Positions 8,267-17,304 are shown, numbered from the stretch's first letter. The stretch is 64,000 bases of DNA from Nodosilinea nodulosa PCC 7104 (GCF_000309385.1 NZ_JH976538.1:637181-701180); one strand, 5' to 3'. Translations and numbers: made by a program. Notes: generated from the sequence alone by a model not told the origin.

Positions 8267-8411
8267 TCTCGTAGGGTGCATTAGGCCAAAGATTTGCTCT
8301 GCTATTGTCAACAAATTTGGCTTTGGCCGTAATGCACCATTCCGGGAATTTGGCGGGGTAGATAACTTGCCCCATGGGTGGTGCATCGCTGCGCGGATGC
8401 ACCCTACGAGA
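8267..8411. repeat. 145-bp MITE-like foldback with nested GGTGCAT inverted repeats
   Basis: The termini are perfect 15-bp inverted repeats, TCTCGTAGGGTGCAT (8267-8281) and ATGCACCCTACGAGA (8397-8411). Inside, TGCATTAGGCCAAAG pairs with CTTTGGCCGTAATGCA (one bulge), and GGTGCATC-N8-GATGCACC forms a third hairpin at 8380-8404. The left arm thus has two alternative partners. A smaller GGTGCAT element is found at 23564-23630. Confidence 0.85.
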
Positions 8412-8418
8412 TCGCCTG

Positions 8419-9999
8419 TCATCGCAGGGGTGACAGTGCGGCAACGGGCAATAGGACAGGATCCATAGGCAGACCTCCATCAGGCTCCGTAGCTGAGGGA
8501 ATTTCCTCAATTACCTCATCGGCTACCACCCCTATAGCTACCGGCGGAATAGCGGCGACCATGGTGCTGGCGGTGCGCTCGCCCCATTTCACCAGCCAGT
8601 TGGGCTGAATGCCGAGGAACAGAATCAGCCCGGCCAGCACGTAGGCGGGCAGTTTCTCAGAAAAGGTGACCTTGGGGAAGTAGGCGATCGCATTGTCCAG
8701 CCGCCCAAAGCAGGTGCGGTTGAGCAAAATCACGAAGTACACCGCCGTCAGGCCCGTGCCGATTACCCCCAGCAGGGTCTGCACCGGGTACACCGCGTAG
8801 CTGCCCTGGAACACCAGAAACTCGGTGACAAACCCGACCAGGCCGGGAATGCCCGCGCTGGCCATGCCCCCCAGCACCAGCAGGGCGCTGACCATGGGCA
8901 GACCCCGCACCGGGTTCATCAGGCCGTTGAGCACATCCAGCTCGCGGGTGCCGACCTTGGCCTCGATTACGCCCACCAGGTGAAACAGAATGGCCAAAAT
9001 CAGGCCGTGGGATACCATCTGGCTGAGGGCACCGGTCAGGGCCAAATCGGTCATCGCTGCGCCCCCCAGCAGCACGTAGCCCATGTGGCCAATCGAGCTG
9101 TAGGCCACCATGCGCTTGATGTCTTTCTGGGCGATCGCCGTAATCGCCCCGTACAGCACGCTAAACGCCGCCCACACCGCCAGGTAGGGCGACAGCTCCG
9201 CCCAGGCATCCGGAAACAGGCCCAGGCCAAAGCGAAACAGGCCGTAGGTGCCCAGTTTGGCCAGCACGCCGCCCAGCATCATCGCCACCGGGGTCGAAGC
9301 CGACACGTAGGTATCGGGCAGCCAGGTGTGAAACGGCACCAGCGGAATTTTGATGCCAAAGGCCACCAGCAGCAGCCCCAGCAGCACCACCTGCCACACC
9401 ATCGGCAGCTCGTGGCCCATCACCGAGTAGTAGGTGAAATCCTTCGCGCCGCTGAGCCATACGGTACCGAGGAACCCGGCCAGCATCAGCGCCCCCGACA
9501 GGGCCGTGTAGAGCAAGAACTTCGTCGCTGAGTAGGCCTTTTTCTCGCCGCCCCAGATCGCGATCAGCAGGTACAGCGGCACCAGCTCAATTTCGTAGAG
9601 CAGGAAGAACAGCAGCAGGTTCTGGGCCACAAAGGCCCCGGCTACCCCGCTGCTCACCAGCAGCAGCAGGCTGTAGAACAGGCGGGGTCGCTCAGTTTCA
9701 GGGGAACTGCTCCAGATTGCAATCCAGGTGATCAGGCTGTTGAGCGCCACCATCAGCAGCGAGAGGCCGTCCAGGCTGAGCTCGTAGTTGAGGCCCAGGG
9801 CGGGCAGCCAGGGCAAAAACTCGTGGAACTGAAAGCCGCCAAAGGAGAGGTCGAACTGGATAAACAGCCAGGCCGTCCACAGCAGCGGCAGACTGGCGAC
9901 CACCAGAGCACCGTTGCGGGCCTGCTTGCTAGTGAGACCGGGCCAGCAGCCGATCGCGATCGCACCGAGGAGAGGAATCAGTAGGAGTGGAGTGAGCAT
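8419..9999 (-). CDS. ndhD3: NADH dehydrogenase-like NDH-1 subunit NdhD3
   Basis: This 526-residue antiporter-like membrane subunit has about 14 helices. The NdhD/NuoM signatures include EIELVPLYLLIAIWGG with the functional Glu, the KIPLVPFHTWLPDTYVSAST segment, and DIKRMVAYSSIGHMGYVLLG. Its position between ndhF3 and cupA marks it as NdhD3 of the low-CO2-inducible NDH-1MS complex. It would couple ferredoxin-driven proton pumping to CO2 hydration in the thylakoid. A C-terminal tail of ~30 residues after the last helix is acidic and Pro-rich. ATG 9999 is directly preceded by a GGTGGATGGGT tandem repeat. D3 rather than D4 is inferred from the downstream CupS-like gene. Confidence 0.9.
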   Translation of the reverse strand: MLTPLLLIPLLGAIAIGCWPGLTSKQARNGALVVASLPLLWTAWLFIQFDLSFGGFQFHEFLPWLPALGLNYELSLDGLSLLMVALNSLITWIAIWSSSPETERPRLFYSLLLLVSSGVAGAFVAQNLLLFFLLYEIELVPLYLLIAIWGGEKKAYSATKFLLYTALSGALMLAGFLGTVWLSGAKDFTYYSVMGHELPMVWQVVLLGLLLVAFGIKIPLVPFHTWLPDTYVSASTPVAMMLGGVLAKLGTYGLFRFGLGLFPDAWAELSPYLAVWAAFSVLYGAITAIAQKDIKRMVAYSSIGHMGYVLLGGAAMTDLALTGALSQMVSHGLILAILFHLVGVIEAKVGTRELDVLNGLMNPVRGLPMVSALLVLGGMASAGIPGLVGFVTEFLVFQGSYAVYPVQTLLGVIGTGLTAVYFVILLNRTCFGRLDNAIAYFPKVTFSEKLPAYVLAGLILFLGIQPNWLVKWGERTASTMVAAIPPVAIGVVADEVIEEIPSATEPDGGLPMDPVLLPVAALSPLR

Positions 10000-10070
10000 G
10001 GTGAGTAATGGGGTGGATGGGTAGAGGGTGGATGGGTGGGAGGGATGGGGGAGATGGAAGGATGGGGAGG
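10000..10070. repeat. GGATGGGT-type short tandem repeat upstream of ndhD3
   Basis: Degenerate GGTGGATGGGT/GGAGGGATGGGG units fill the 5' half of the 159-bp ndhF3-ndhD3 spacer, from just before the ndhD3 start codon. The array belongs to the same family as those at cupS and cupA. Confidence 0.8.
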
Positions 10071-10158
10071 ACAGTAGCTTGGGTCAGGCATCTCCAGCAG
10101 TGGCCGCAATCGGACAACCCCATGGCGCGGCCCCCAGACCTCGATTTGGAAAATTCGC

Positions 10159-12012
10159 TTAAAACAGCGCCGTCAGGGCATGCCAGTTCATCAACACCCC
10201 CAGCAGAGCAACCCCCAGCGAAATCGTCAGCACGTAGAACTGAAGCTGACCGGTGTTGCCGTATTTGAGGGTTTCGCCGCTAAACAGCGAGGCAAGCCCC
10301 ACCGCGTTAACCAGACCATCGACCACGTAGCGATCGAGCCAGTCGGTCAGGCGCGACAGCATATCGACCCCCAGCACAAAGGTGTTGCGGTAGAGCTTGG
10401 GCGTATAGAAGTCGTAGGCCAGCAGGTTTTGCAGGGGTTTCTTCACCAGCCTGGCCGGATGCTCAACCACGCGATTGACGTAGAGCAGCGTGCCAACTGC
10501 CGCGCCCAGAATGCTCGACCAGGTCAGCAGCAGCGCCATATCCTGACTCACCTCGGCCCAGGCGGGCAGCAGGCCCAGCAGTCCCAGCACCAGCGGCAGG
10601 TGCAGGGTAAAGCCCGCCACAATCGCCGTCGGCAGCACAATCAGCCAAATCGGCTCTGGGGCGCGGATGGTCATCTGCTGGGTGTTGCCAGCAAAAATTA
10701 GACCCAGCATGCGGGCCAGGCTGAAGGCGGCGAGCCAGTTCACCAGCAGCACGATCGCCACCAGCAGCCCCCGCTGGCTATCCCACAGGCCAGAAACCAG
10801 CGACAGCATGGCCCAAAACCCGCCCAGGGGAGGCAGCGCCACCAGACCCGCCGCCCCGGCGATCATGGCCATGGCGGTGACGGGGCGGCGACCCCAGAGG
10901 CCCCCCATCTGGGTCAAATCTTGAGTGGTGATATTGATGATCACAGAGCCTGCCCCCATCACCAGGGCCGCCATGCCCAGGGCGTAGACCAGGGCCAGCA
11001 GCAGGGCGGCACCGGGCTGGTGGGCGCCGACGGCAATGAACATCAGCCCCATGTAGGCGCTGCTGAGGTACGAGAGCACCCGCTTAATGTCGATCTGAGC
11101 GGCGGAGATTAAGGTGGCGCCGAGGGCGGTGACGGTACCGACGGCGATCGCAAAGGCACTGGCCGTCGACGACAGGGCAAACACCGGCTCTAGCTCCACC
11201 AGCACCCATACCCCGGTTGTCACCACCACCGCGTTGCGCAAAATTGTGCTGGGCAGCGGGCCTTCCATCGCCTCATCCAGCCACAGGTGCAGCGGAAACT
11301 GGGCGCACTTGCTCATCGGTCCGGCAATCAGCCCGATCCCGAGCAGCGTCATCAGACCTGGATCCACATTTGCCGTCTGAGCCCAGGCCGCCAGCTCCCG
11401 AAAGTCCCAGGTGTGGGCCAGGGGATAGATGGCCAAAACCCCCATCAGCAGCACCAGGTCGCCGACCCGCTTGGTCAAAAAGGCATCCCGCGCCCCCGTT
11501 ACCACCAGAGATTGGTTGTACCAAAAGCCCACCAGCAGGTAGGTGCCCAGGGTCAAAATCTCCAGCAGCATGTAGGCAAACAGCAGCGAGTTGCACAGCA
11601 CCAGGGCGCACAACCCCGCCTCGAACAGGGCCATCATGGCGAAGAAACGCCCCCAGCCCCAGTCCATTTCTAAATAGCCCACGGCGTAGATCTGAGCCAG
11701 CAGGTTCAGCGTCGTAATCAGCACGCAGGCGCCCAGGGTAATCGCCGACGCCTCCAGGGGAATGTTCAGGTTTAGCCCGGCCACATCGAGCCAGGGGGCA
11801 AAGAAAAACTGGGGCGACGACTTGCCCCAAAACGCTAGAAACGCGAGGACGCTGTGGGTCAGAGCCAGGGCCGTCATCACAATATTGATGTAGCCCGTCG
11901 GGCGCGGCCCGGTGCGGTGAATCATCGCTGGCGACCAGGGAATCGTCAGCAGCGCTCCCAACAGCGGGTAAAGGGGAATCAGCCAGCTAGTTTGAGCCAG
12001 AATCGGGGTCAT
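10159..12012 (-). CDS. ndhF3: NADH dehydrogenase-like NDH-1 subunit NdhF3
   Basis: The protein has 617 residues with about 16 membrane helices and NdhF/NuoL-type features. These are LEILTLGTYLLVGFWYNQS, TKRVGDLVLLMGVLAIYP, GPMSKCAQFPLHLWLDEAMEGP (the conserved Lys and Trp-Leu-Pro/Asp region) and IDIKRVLSYLSSAYMGLMF. A long C-terminal amphipathic region follows. It is the first gene of the inducible CO2-uptake operon. The 547-bp upstream spacer carries two LysR-type dyads. It works with NdhD3, CupA and CupS in NDH-1MS at the thylakoid membrane. Assignment as F3 rather than F4 rests on the operon context. Confidence 0.9.
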   Translation of the reverse strand: MTPILAQTSWLIPLYPLLGALLTIPWSPAMIHRTGPRPTGYINIVMTALALTHSVLAFLAFWGKSSPQFFFAPWLDVAGLNLNIPLEASAITLGACVLITTLNLLAQIYAVGYLEMDWGWGRFFAMMALFEAGLCALVLCNSLLFAYMLLEILTLGTYLLVGFWYNQSLVVTGARDAFLTKRVGDLVLLMGVLAIYPLAHTWDFRELAAWAQTANVDPGLMTLLGIGLIAGPMSKCAQFPLHLWLDEAMEGPLPSTILRNAVVVTTGVWVLVELEPVFALSSTASAFAIAVGTVTALGATLISAAQIDIKRVLSYLSSAYMGLMFIAVGAHQPGAALLLALVYALGMAALVMGAGSVIINITTQDLTQMGGLWGRRPVTAMAMIAGAAGLVALPPLGGFWAMLSLVSGLWDSQRGLLVAIVLLVNWLAAFSLARMLGLIFAGNTQQMTIRAPEPIWLIVLPTAIVAGFTLHLPLVLGLLGLLPAWAEVSQDMALLLTWSSILGAAVGTLLYVNRVVEHPARLVKKPLQNLLAYDFYTPKLYRNTFVLGVDMLSRLTDWLDRYVVDGLVNAVGLASLFSGETLKYGNTGQLQFYVLTISLGVALLGVLMNWHALTALF

Positions 12013-12559
12013 AGTCGGAGAATCCTGGGCAAAAAGGACATCAAAGGGTTGCCAGACGGGGCGGAGGCAGGAACATTACCCCTTCCCCGAAGACGCAAAG
12101 TAGATTGACTTGAGTCAATCTATAATCTCATTAAATAGAGTCAGGCCTATTTGAAATAGAGTTTAGCCAATGCTTGGCCCAAAAGGAAGGGGTGGATTGA
12201 CTAAATGCTATTTGCTTTTCGTTCCTGATTGATAAAGTTCAATAATCAATCTCCCCCCCTCCCCTATCTCCTTATCTTCTCCCCTCCCAACTCCCCCACT
12301 CCCCATCCCCCCATCTCCCCATCCCTCCCACCCATCCACTCTCTACCCATCCACCCAACCCCCCTCTCCCCCATCTCCCCAACCCCCCTGAACAAGCTTA
12401 CTGCCGCACCCGCGTCTATCTTCTTTGTCTATTTCTTTTAAGAAAACTATCCTGACGGCGCGATCGCCCCGCGAAGAGTAAACCAGTAGCGGTAAAGCCC
12501 CCCTGACGCCCCCTCAGTTACCGCCACGCCCAGCGTTTGCAATCATCAGGGGAAATAAC
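12013..12559. promoter_or_regulatory. Promoter region of the ndhF3 operon with LysR-type dyads and a C-rich repeat tract
   Basis: No gene is seen here. Two dyads stand out. GATTGACT-TG-AGTCAATC lies at 12103-12120. GATTGAT-N11-ATCAATC lies at 12227-12251 and contains the LysR-type core ATTGA-N6-TCAAT. GCCAATGCTTGGC is a further short palindrome at 12166-12178. The low-CO2 repressor NdhR/CcmR is a LysR protein reported to bind TCAATG-N10-ATCAAT-like sites before ndhF3. Similarity to that site is seen; binding is inference. The segment 12252-12400 is a CCC(A/T)TCC-rich pyrimidine tract related to the GGATGGGT repeats. Confidence 0.6.
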
Positions 12560-14911
12560 GTGGCCGATAATCATTGGTTGACCAGGGCCGAACGCGCCCT
12601 CGTGGTGGGCTCTGGCGTCGGTGCCATCGCCTCCGTTGCCGCTCAGAACATTGCGCTAGCTTCAGCGCCGCTGACGGTGCTGGCCGCCGTCGGGCTGCTC
12701 AATCGCAACCGGGTCGAGCAGCAGCTCGAAGAAGCCCAGGAAAAACTCGCCCGCCAGCACCGCCAGGCCGGGCACCGCCTCACCAATCTCAGCAAACAGG
12801 TGACGGCAATGCCCTCCCCTGAGGCGCTGACCAACTTTCAGCGGGCGGTGATGGATCGCAACAACCACTCCTTTATTCGCTTCTCCAAAGAAATTAAGGG
12901 GCTCAAGGCCCATGTTGAGCAACGGCTAGAGGCGTTGCCCGTTCCCGATCTGAGCGGCATCAACCGGCAGATTGCCCAGCTGCAAGAGCAGTCGGCGGCG
13001 GCCCAGGTCAGCTTTGAAAACCTCACCACCTACATGCAGCGGCTGGCCACCACCCCTCGGGTAGAAGCCGCCGAAGGCAAGCTCTCCCAGGTTAAAACCG
13101 ACCTCATGCAAACCCGCGTGAGCCTCGAAAACCTGCGCTCGGAGACCCGCAGTCTGGTCAGCAACCTGCAAGATGCCTTTGGGCAAATCGATCGCCGCTG
13201 GCACGAATTTCCCCAGACCAGCAGCCCAGGCCAGTACCGGGACGAAATTGGGGCGGTGGTCAAGGCCATGGCGGCCCTGGTGCCCCAGTCAGAATTTAGC
13301 CAACTGGTAGAGCATGTCAAAGATCTCACCCGCCAGCAGGCCCGGCTAGAGCAGGCGTTGACCAAAATTCCGGTGGGCAGCGTGAGCGGGCTGCCCACTG
13401 CGGCCCCGGCGCCCAGCACCGCTGAGCTAGAGCGCCTAACCGCTAAGGTGCAGCAGCTCCAGCAGCAGATGAGCCGCCAGGAAACCGCTGGCCACACCCA
13501 GGAGCAGGTGCAGCAGGTGGTGTCGCAGTACCTGGGCCAGGTGAAGGCCCAGGTGGCGCAGCTCGAAGGGGTGACGCGATCGCTCTCGGAACGCCAGCTG
13601 CAGCTGACCAATCAGCTGGTCACCGCCCCCGCCGATACCGCTAGCCGCAAGGCGCTAATCCAGCTGGCGCGGCGGGTGCAGCAGACCGAGACCGACCTCA
13701 AAACCTCGCGCCAGGAGCCTTTAGCCAGGGCGGCGGCCCCATCGTCCCAGCCCAACTGGATTATTGATCTGCCCGTGGCGGCCGCAGGCGAACCCCAGGC
13801 CATGGCCAGCCGCCAGGCCCTGGAGACCGCCCTGGAGACCGCCACCCGCCGGGTGCTGCTGGTGTGGCCCTGGGCCAGCTACGTCACCATTGATGAACAG
13901 CTGCTGAAGCGATTCAGCCAGCTGCTGGAGCGGGGGGGGCAGCTGGAAATTGGCTGGTGCCACCGGGGCGACCAGCACGATGGCCGTCTGGCCTGGCGGA
14001 TTAGCCAGCGCTGGGGCACCGAGTCCAGCCAGCTTCAGCTGCTCAAGGCGGCCCTCAACCAGCTCTTGCCCCTGCGGGAAAACTATCCCGATCGCTTCAA
14101 GTTTAGAATTATGGGCACCGCCGAGAGCTACCTGGTCTGCGACAGCGGCAGTGGCGCCCCACCAGAGAACACCTACGCCATTGTCAGCCTCAAGGCGCTG
14201 CCCACCCAGAGCGCCGTCATCCCCGACCTGGAGGCCAAGCTGCGCACCGCCGAACCCGCCGTGGTGCAGGCCCTCATGCAGCGCTTCCACGACCCGGTGA
14301 TTCCCCCCGGCGATGCGGTCGCCTTCTTTAACCGGGGCACCACCCGCCACGACCTGCGCGATCAGCCCGGTGCCATCAACGACTACAGCCAGGTGATTCA
14401 GATGCAGCCTGACCACGCCATTGCCCTCAACAATCGGGGTGTGGCTCAGCTCGAGCTCAATCAGATCGATGCCGCCGAAGCCGACCTCAGCGAGGCCATT
14501 GACCAAAACGGCAAGCTGTTCGCCCCCTTCTGCAACCGGGGCTGGCTGCGGCTGGAGCAGCGCCGCTATGCCGCCGCGATCGCTGACTTTACCCAGGCCA
14601 TTGCCCTCAAACCCCACCTGCCCATGGCCTACGTGTACCGGGGCAGCGCCCTGCAAAAGCTGGGCGACTTAAAGGGCGCCGTGCGCGACTACAGCGACGC
14701 GATCGCCTGCGGTGACCCCATCGCCCTGCCCTACTGCTACCGCAGCGCCGCCTACCAGAGCCAGGGCGACCAGCAGCGGGCGATCGCAGACCTAGAGCGA
14801 GCCAGTGCGTATCTGGAGGCCCAGGGCGATCGCCAGGGACTGTCGTCGGTGCAGCGCACCCTGGGCCGACTGCAAACCATGGCCGGGCAGCAGGCGCTGT
14901 CCCCAAACTAA
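12560..14911 (+). CDS. Coiled-coil protein with C-terminal tetratricopeptide repeats
   Basis: The 783-residue protein starts at GTG. Residues ~10-45 are a hydrophobic hairpin-like anchor (ALVVGSGVGAIASVAAQ ... LTVLAAVGLL). About 50-390 are Gln/Glu/Leu-rich coiled coil. About 395-570 form a globular domain (TATRRVLLVWPWASYVTID; RFKFRIMGTAESYLVCDS) that recalls a PLD-like fold but lacks an HxKxxxxD motif. About 590-770 hold at least four TPR units (AVAFFNRGTTRHDLRDQPGA; ALNNRGVAQLELNQIDAA; FCNRGWLRLEQRRYAAA; YVYRGSALQKLGDLKGA). It is probably a membrane-associated scaffold. The function is not recognised. Confidence 0.85.
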   Translation: MADNHWLTRAERALVVGSGVGAIASVAAQNIALASAPLTVLAAVGLLNRNRVEQQLEEAQEKLARQHRQAGHRLTNLSKQVTAMPSPEALTNFQRAVMDRNNHSFIRFSKEIKGLKAHVEQRLEALPVPDLSGINRQIAQLQEQSAAAQVSFENLTTYMQRLATTPRVEAAEGKLSQVKTDLMQTRVSLENLRSETRSLVSNLQDAFGQIDRRWHEFPQTSSPGQYRDEIGAVVKAMAALVPQSEFSQLVEHVKDLTRQQARLEQALTKIPVGSVSGLPTAAPAPSTAELERLTAKVQQLQQQMSRQETAGHTQEQVQQVVSQYLGQVKAQVAQLEGVTRSLSERQLQLTNQLVTAPADTASRKALIQLARRVQQTETDLKTSRQEPLARAAAPSSQPNWIIDLPVAAAGEPQAMASRQALETALETATRRVLLVWPWASYVTIDEQLLKRFSQLLERGGQLEIGWCHRGDQHDGRLAWRISQRWGTESSQLQLLKAALNQLLPLRENYPDRFKFRIMGTAESYLVCDSGSGAPPENTYAIVSLKALPTQSAVIPDLEAKLRTAEPAVVQALMQRFHDPVIPPGDAVAFFNRGTTRHDLRDQPGAINDYSQVIQMQPDHAIALNNRGVAQLELNQIDAAEADLSEAIDQNGKLFAPFCNRGWLRLEQRRYAAAIADFTQAIALKPHLPMAYVYRGSALQKLGDLKGAVRDYSDAIACGDPIALPYCYRSAAYQSQGDQQRAIADLERASAYLEAQGDRQGLSSVQRTLGRLQTMAGQQALSPN

Positions 14912-14966
14912 GGACCTGCGTCGGCTGCACCCCACCGCAGGAATGTCCTCCGCAGGGAGCATAACG

Positions 14967-14983
14967 CCGGGGCAAGACCCCGG
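14967..14983. terminator. GC hairpin between convergent genes
   Basis: CCGGGG-CAAGA-CCCCGG lies between the end of the TPR gene and the end of the convergent membrane-protein gene. No T-run follows on either side, so it may be a bidirectional, weak or factor-assisted terminator. Confidence 0.45.
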
Positions 14984-15035
14984 TAACCTGCAAATATGCA
15001 CCCCAGCAAATTAACGCCAGCAAATCAACAATCGT

Positions 15036-15692
15036 TTACCCTGTCGCCACCGCCGCCGCATCCTCAACCAGGGCGGGCCGAAGCGCCAGATACAGGCCAG
15101 CGCCCACCAGCGGCAGGGCCAGCACCGCTGCCATCACCCAGCTCGCCCCCAGGCCTCGCCGGGCCATATCGTCCTTTAGCAGCACCGGAAACAGCAGCCA
15201 CAGGGCGCAAAAGTCGAGCGACATCACGTGGATGAAGCGGCTGGTCTGCCACTGCCGCCAGAAATCGGCCCAGTCGCCCTTGAGTAATGCAAAGGCGGCC
15301 AGGGCGATCGCCCCCACGGTCAGCAGCAATCCCAGCCAGCGGGATTCTACCAGGCGCAGCAGCAGCCCCTTGGCACCGCTAAAGCTGGAGCTGGGCTGGC
15401 GCAGCCCCAGGTAGGGCAGCAGTGCAAAGGCCCCGACGGCAAACGATCCCAGCACAAAAGGACTGGCCCACAGCTTTTGACCTCGGCCATCGACCAGGGC
15501 CAGGGCCGCGTAGATCATCGGCCAAAGCCCCATGGCGTTAAACAGCGCTATAACAGCGGGGTTGATGCCCTCCCACGCCCCCGTAGAGAGGCGCAGAATC
15601 AGATCTGTGGTATCGGGGCGAGCGGGGGGAGCAAGTATAAATGCATACAGAATAAACCCTATCCAAAGCCCCCAAAAAATCAGTCGATTCAT
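15036..15692 (-). CDS. Multi-pass membrane protein of unknown function
   Basis: The 218-residue protein has about six hydrophobic helices (1-22, 45-66, 76-96, 115-137, 150-170, 180-205). The motif SLDFCALWLLFPVLLKDDMARR near 155-176 and a cytoplasmic SSFSGAKGLLLRLVESRWLG loop are the most distinctive stretches. It looks like a conserved cyanobacterial/plastid integral membrane protein, but I cannot name a family with certainty. ATG 15692 gives a natural first helix. The gene is convergent with the TPR gene and separated by a long AT-rich spacer from the pentapeptide gene. Confidence 0.8.
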   Translation of the reverse strand: MNRLIFWGLWIGFILYAFILAPPARPDTTDLILRLSTGAWEGINPAVIALFNAMGLWPMIYAALALVDGRGQKLWASPFVLGSFAVGAFALLPYLGLRQPSSSFSGAKGLLLRLVESRWLGLLLTVGAIALAAFALLKGDWADFWRQWQTSRFIHVMSLDFCALWLLFPVLLKDDMARRGLGASWVMAAVLALPLVGAGLYLALRPALVEDAAAVATG

Positions 15693-16015
15693 GCCTGCTC
15701 AAGTGCTAAGTTTCTCACCAAATTATCAAACAAAAGCAACGAAGGCGATTAGGCTAAGAAAAAGCAAATAAGCTGTATCCAAGCCCTACAGACCCTAAAT
15801 GGGGCAATTGTTAAAAAATAATTAATCACATTTTGAACTGTAACCTTATGTTCCTGAGTCTTAGTTAAAGAAGCGTTAACCTCACTCATAAAATTCGATC
15901 TTCAAAGTTGTTTTTAATACCTCCCCACAGTTTGTATGCCCCGATTTGGGAATCTAACGTGTCCTTAATTGCCCCCCGTGAGTCGGCCATCTCTCCGGCT
16001 CACCACCGAAGCATT
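15693..16015. other. AT-rich intergenic spacer
   Basis: This 323-bp divergent spacer is markedly AT-rich around 15790-15860 (TTAAAAAATAATTAATCAC) compared with the surrounding GC-rich DNA. Promoters for both flanking genes must lie here, but no convincing -35/-10 pair or dyad could be assigned. Confidence 0.5.
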
Positions 16016-16945
16016 ATGCACATTCAGTACTTTCTGGAACTGTACGAAGCCGGATACCGCGACTTCACGGGCATTAGCCTGGCCGGTGCCGACTTTAGCC
16101 ATCACATTCTGGTCGATGTCGATCTCAGCCGCGCCAACCTCAAGGGGGCCGACCTCAGCCGCTCGTTTCTCACCCAGTCAAACCTCGACTATGCCGACCT
16201 CAACTGGGCCAATCTGAGCTTTGCCAAAATGAGCGAAACTCGCCTGGCCCAGGCCGATCTCACCAAAGCCAACCTGCGGGGGGCGTTTTTGGTGCGGGCC
16301 GACCTGCGCCGTGCCAAGCTCAGCGGCTGCGACCTGTGCCATGCTAACCTGCGCCAGGCCGATTTGCGGGGGGCGAATCTCTGCGGGGCCAACCTCAGCG
16401 GCGCTAACCTGCGGGGGGCCAACCTGGGCGGGGCCAACCTGTCGTGGGCGCACCTGACCGGGGCGCGCCTGAGCGGGGCCGACCTGGAGCGTACCTGCAT
16501 GGATGCGGTCAATTTAGAGGGGGCCTGGCTCAACGGACTCGACCTGCACGGCATGAACCTGGCCGGGGCCAATCTCAAAGAGGCCAAGCTCAACGGGGCC
16601 AACCTGAATGGGGCCAACCTCAGCTCGGCCAACTTGGCCCACACCACCATGCGCGGCGTCAGCCTGGTGGGGGCCAACCTCAGCGGCTCTGACCTCACCG
16701 GAGCCGTACTGTGGAACGGCATCTTAGACGGCGTAGACCTGTCGCGGGCTGACCTCACCCGCGCCCACCTGGGGGAGGCCTCGCTCAAGGCGGCGGTGGT
16801 GGTGGGTACTGAGTTCACCGAGTCGGTGCTGCCCGCCGAGGCCCGCGCCTATCTCTACGAAGCCGTCCAGGGCGAAACCCGCTGGACCCATCGCCCCGCC
16901 CGCGAAACCCTGAACCAGTCGCAGTTTGTCGATCGCATTCCCTAG
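16016..16945 (+). CDS. Pentapeptide-repeat protein
   Basis: The 309-residue protein consists almost wholly of A(D/N)LXX pentapeptides from about residue 22 to 265 (LAGADFSHHILVDVDLSRA, then many units such as LRGANLGGANLSWA), predicting a right-handed quadrilateral beta-helix. The N-terminus MHIQYFLELYEAGYRDFTG matches the short capping helix common in cyanobacterial members and fixes the start at 16016. Upstream in-frame TTG/GTG codons encode no such cap. The C-terminal ~45 residues (VLPAEARAYLYEAVQGETRW) are non-repetitive. Functions in this family are mostly unknown. No transmembrane segment is evident. CutA follows 14 bp downstream. Confidence 0.9.
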   Translation: MHIQYFLELYEAGYRDFTGISLAGADFSHHILVDVDLSRANLKGADLSRSFLTQSNLDYADLNWANLSFAKMSETRLAQADLTKANLRGAFLVRADLRRAKLSGCDLCHANLRQADLRGANLCGANLSGANLRGANLGGANLSWAHLTGARLSGADLERTCMDAVNLEGAWLNGLDLHGMNLAGANLKEAKLNGANLNGANLSSANLAHTTMRGVSLVGANLSGSDLTGAVLWNGILDGVDLSRADLTRAHLGEASLKAAVVVGTEFTESVLPAEARAYLYEAVQGETRWTHRPARETLNQSQFVDRIP

Positions 16946-16959
16946 CCGCATTCCCTAGC

Positions 16960-17292
16960 ATGACAGCGCCCGCAACCCCTGGCATTGTGCTGGTCACCGC
17001 TGGCTCCGAGGCCGAGGCCGATCGCCTGGCTCACTACCTGGTAGAAGCCCGCCTGGCCGCCTGTGTCAGCCTGTTCCCGATGCGATCGCTCTACCGCTGG
17101 CAGGGCGAGGTGCAGCGCGAGGCCGAGTGGCAGCTGATCATCAAAACTGACCTCAGCCAGTTTGAGGCGCTGAGTCAGGCGATTATCCAGCACCACAGCT
17201 ACGAGGTGCCCGAAATCATTGCGCTGCCTATTGCCGATGGGCTGCCTACCTACCTCAGCTGGCTTCAGGCTCAGGTATTAGGAGTCCTATAG
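16960..17292 (+). CDS. cutA: CutA1 divalent-ion tolerance protein
   Basis: This 110-residue CutA protein shows GIVLVTAGSEAEADRLAHYLVEARLAACVSLFP at 8-41 with the conserved Ala-Ala-Cys-Val region. RSLYRWQGEVQREAEWQLIIKT and HHSYEVPEIIALPI complete the ferredoxin-like trimer core. CutA1 forms very stable trimers and has been linked to copper or other divalent-metal tolerance, though its mechanism is debated. It starts 14 bp after the pentapeptide gene on the same strand and is probably co-transcribed. Confidence 0.93.
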   Translation: MTAPATPGIVLVTAGSEAEADRLAHYLVEARLAACVSLFPMRSLYRWQGEVQREAEWQLIIKTDLSQFEALSQAIIQHHSYEVPEIIALPIADGLPTYLSWLQAQVLGVL

Positions 17293-17304
17293 CTGTAGCC
17301 GGTC

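Noticed and set aside
12121-12126. TATAAT as a plus-strand promoter
   Set aside because: There is no -35 at proper spacing and the next plus-strand gene is over 430 bp away; the region more likely serves ndhF3 on the other strand.
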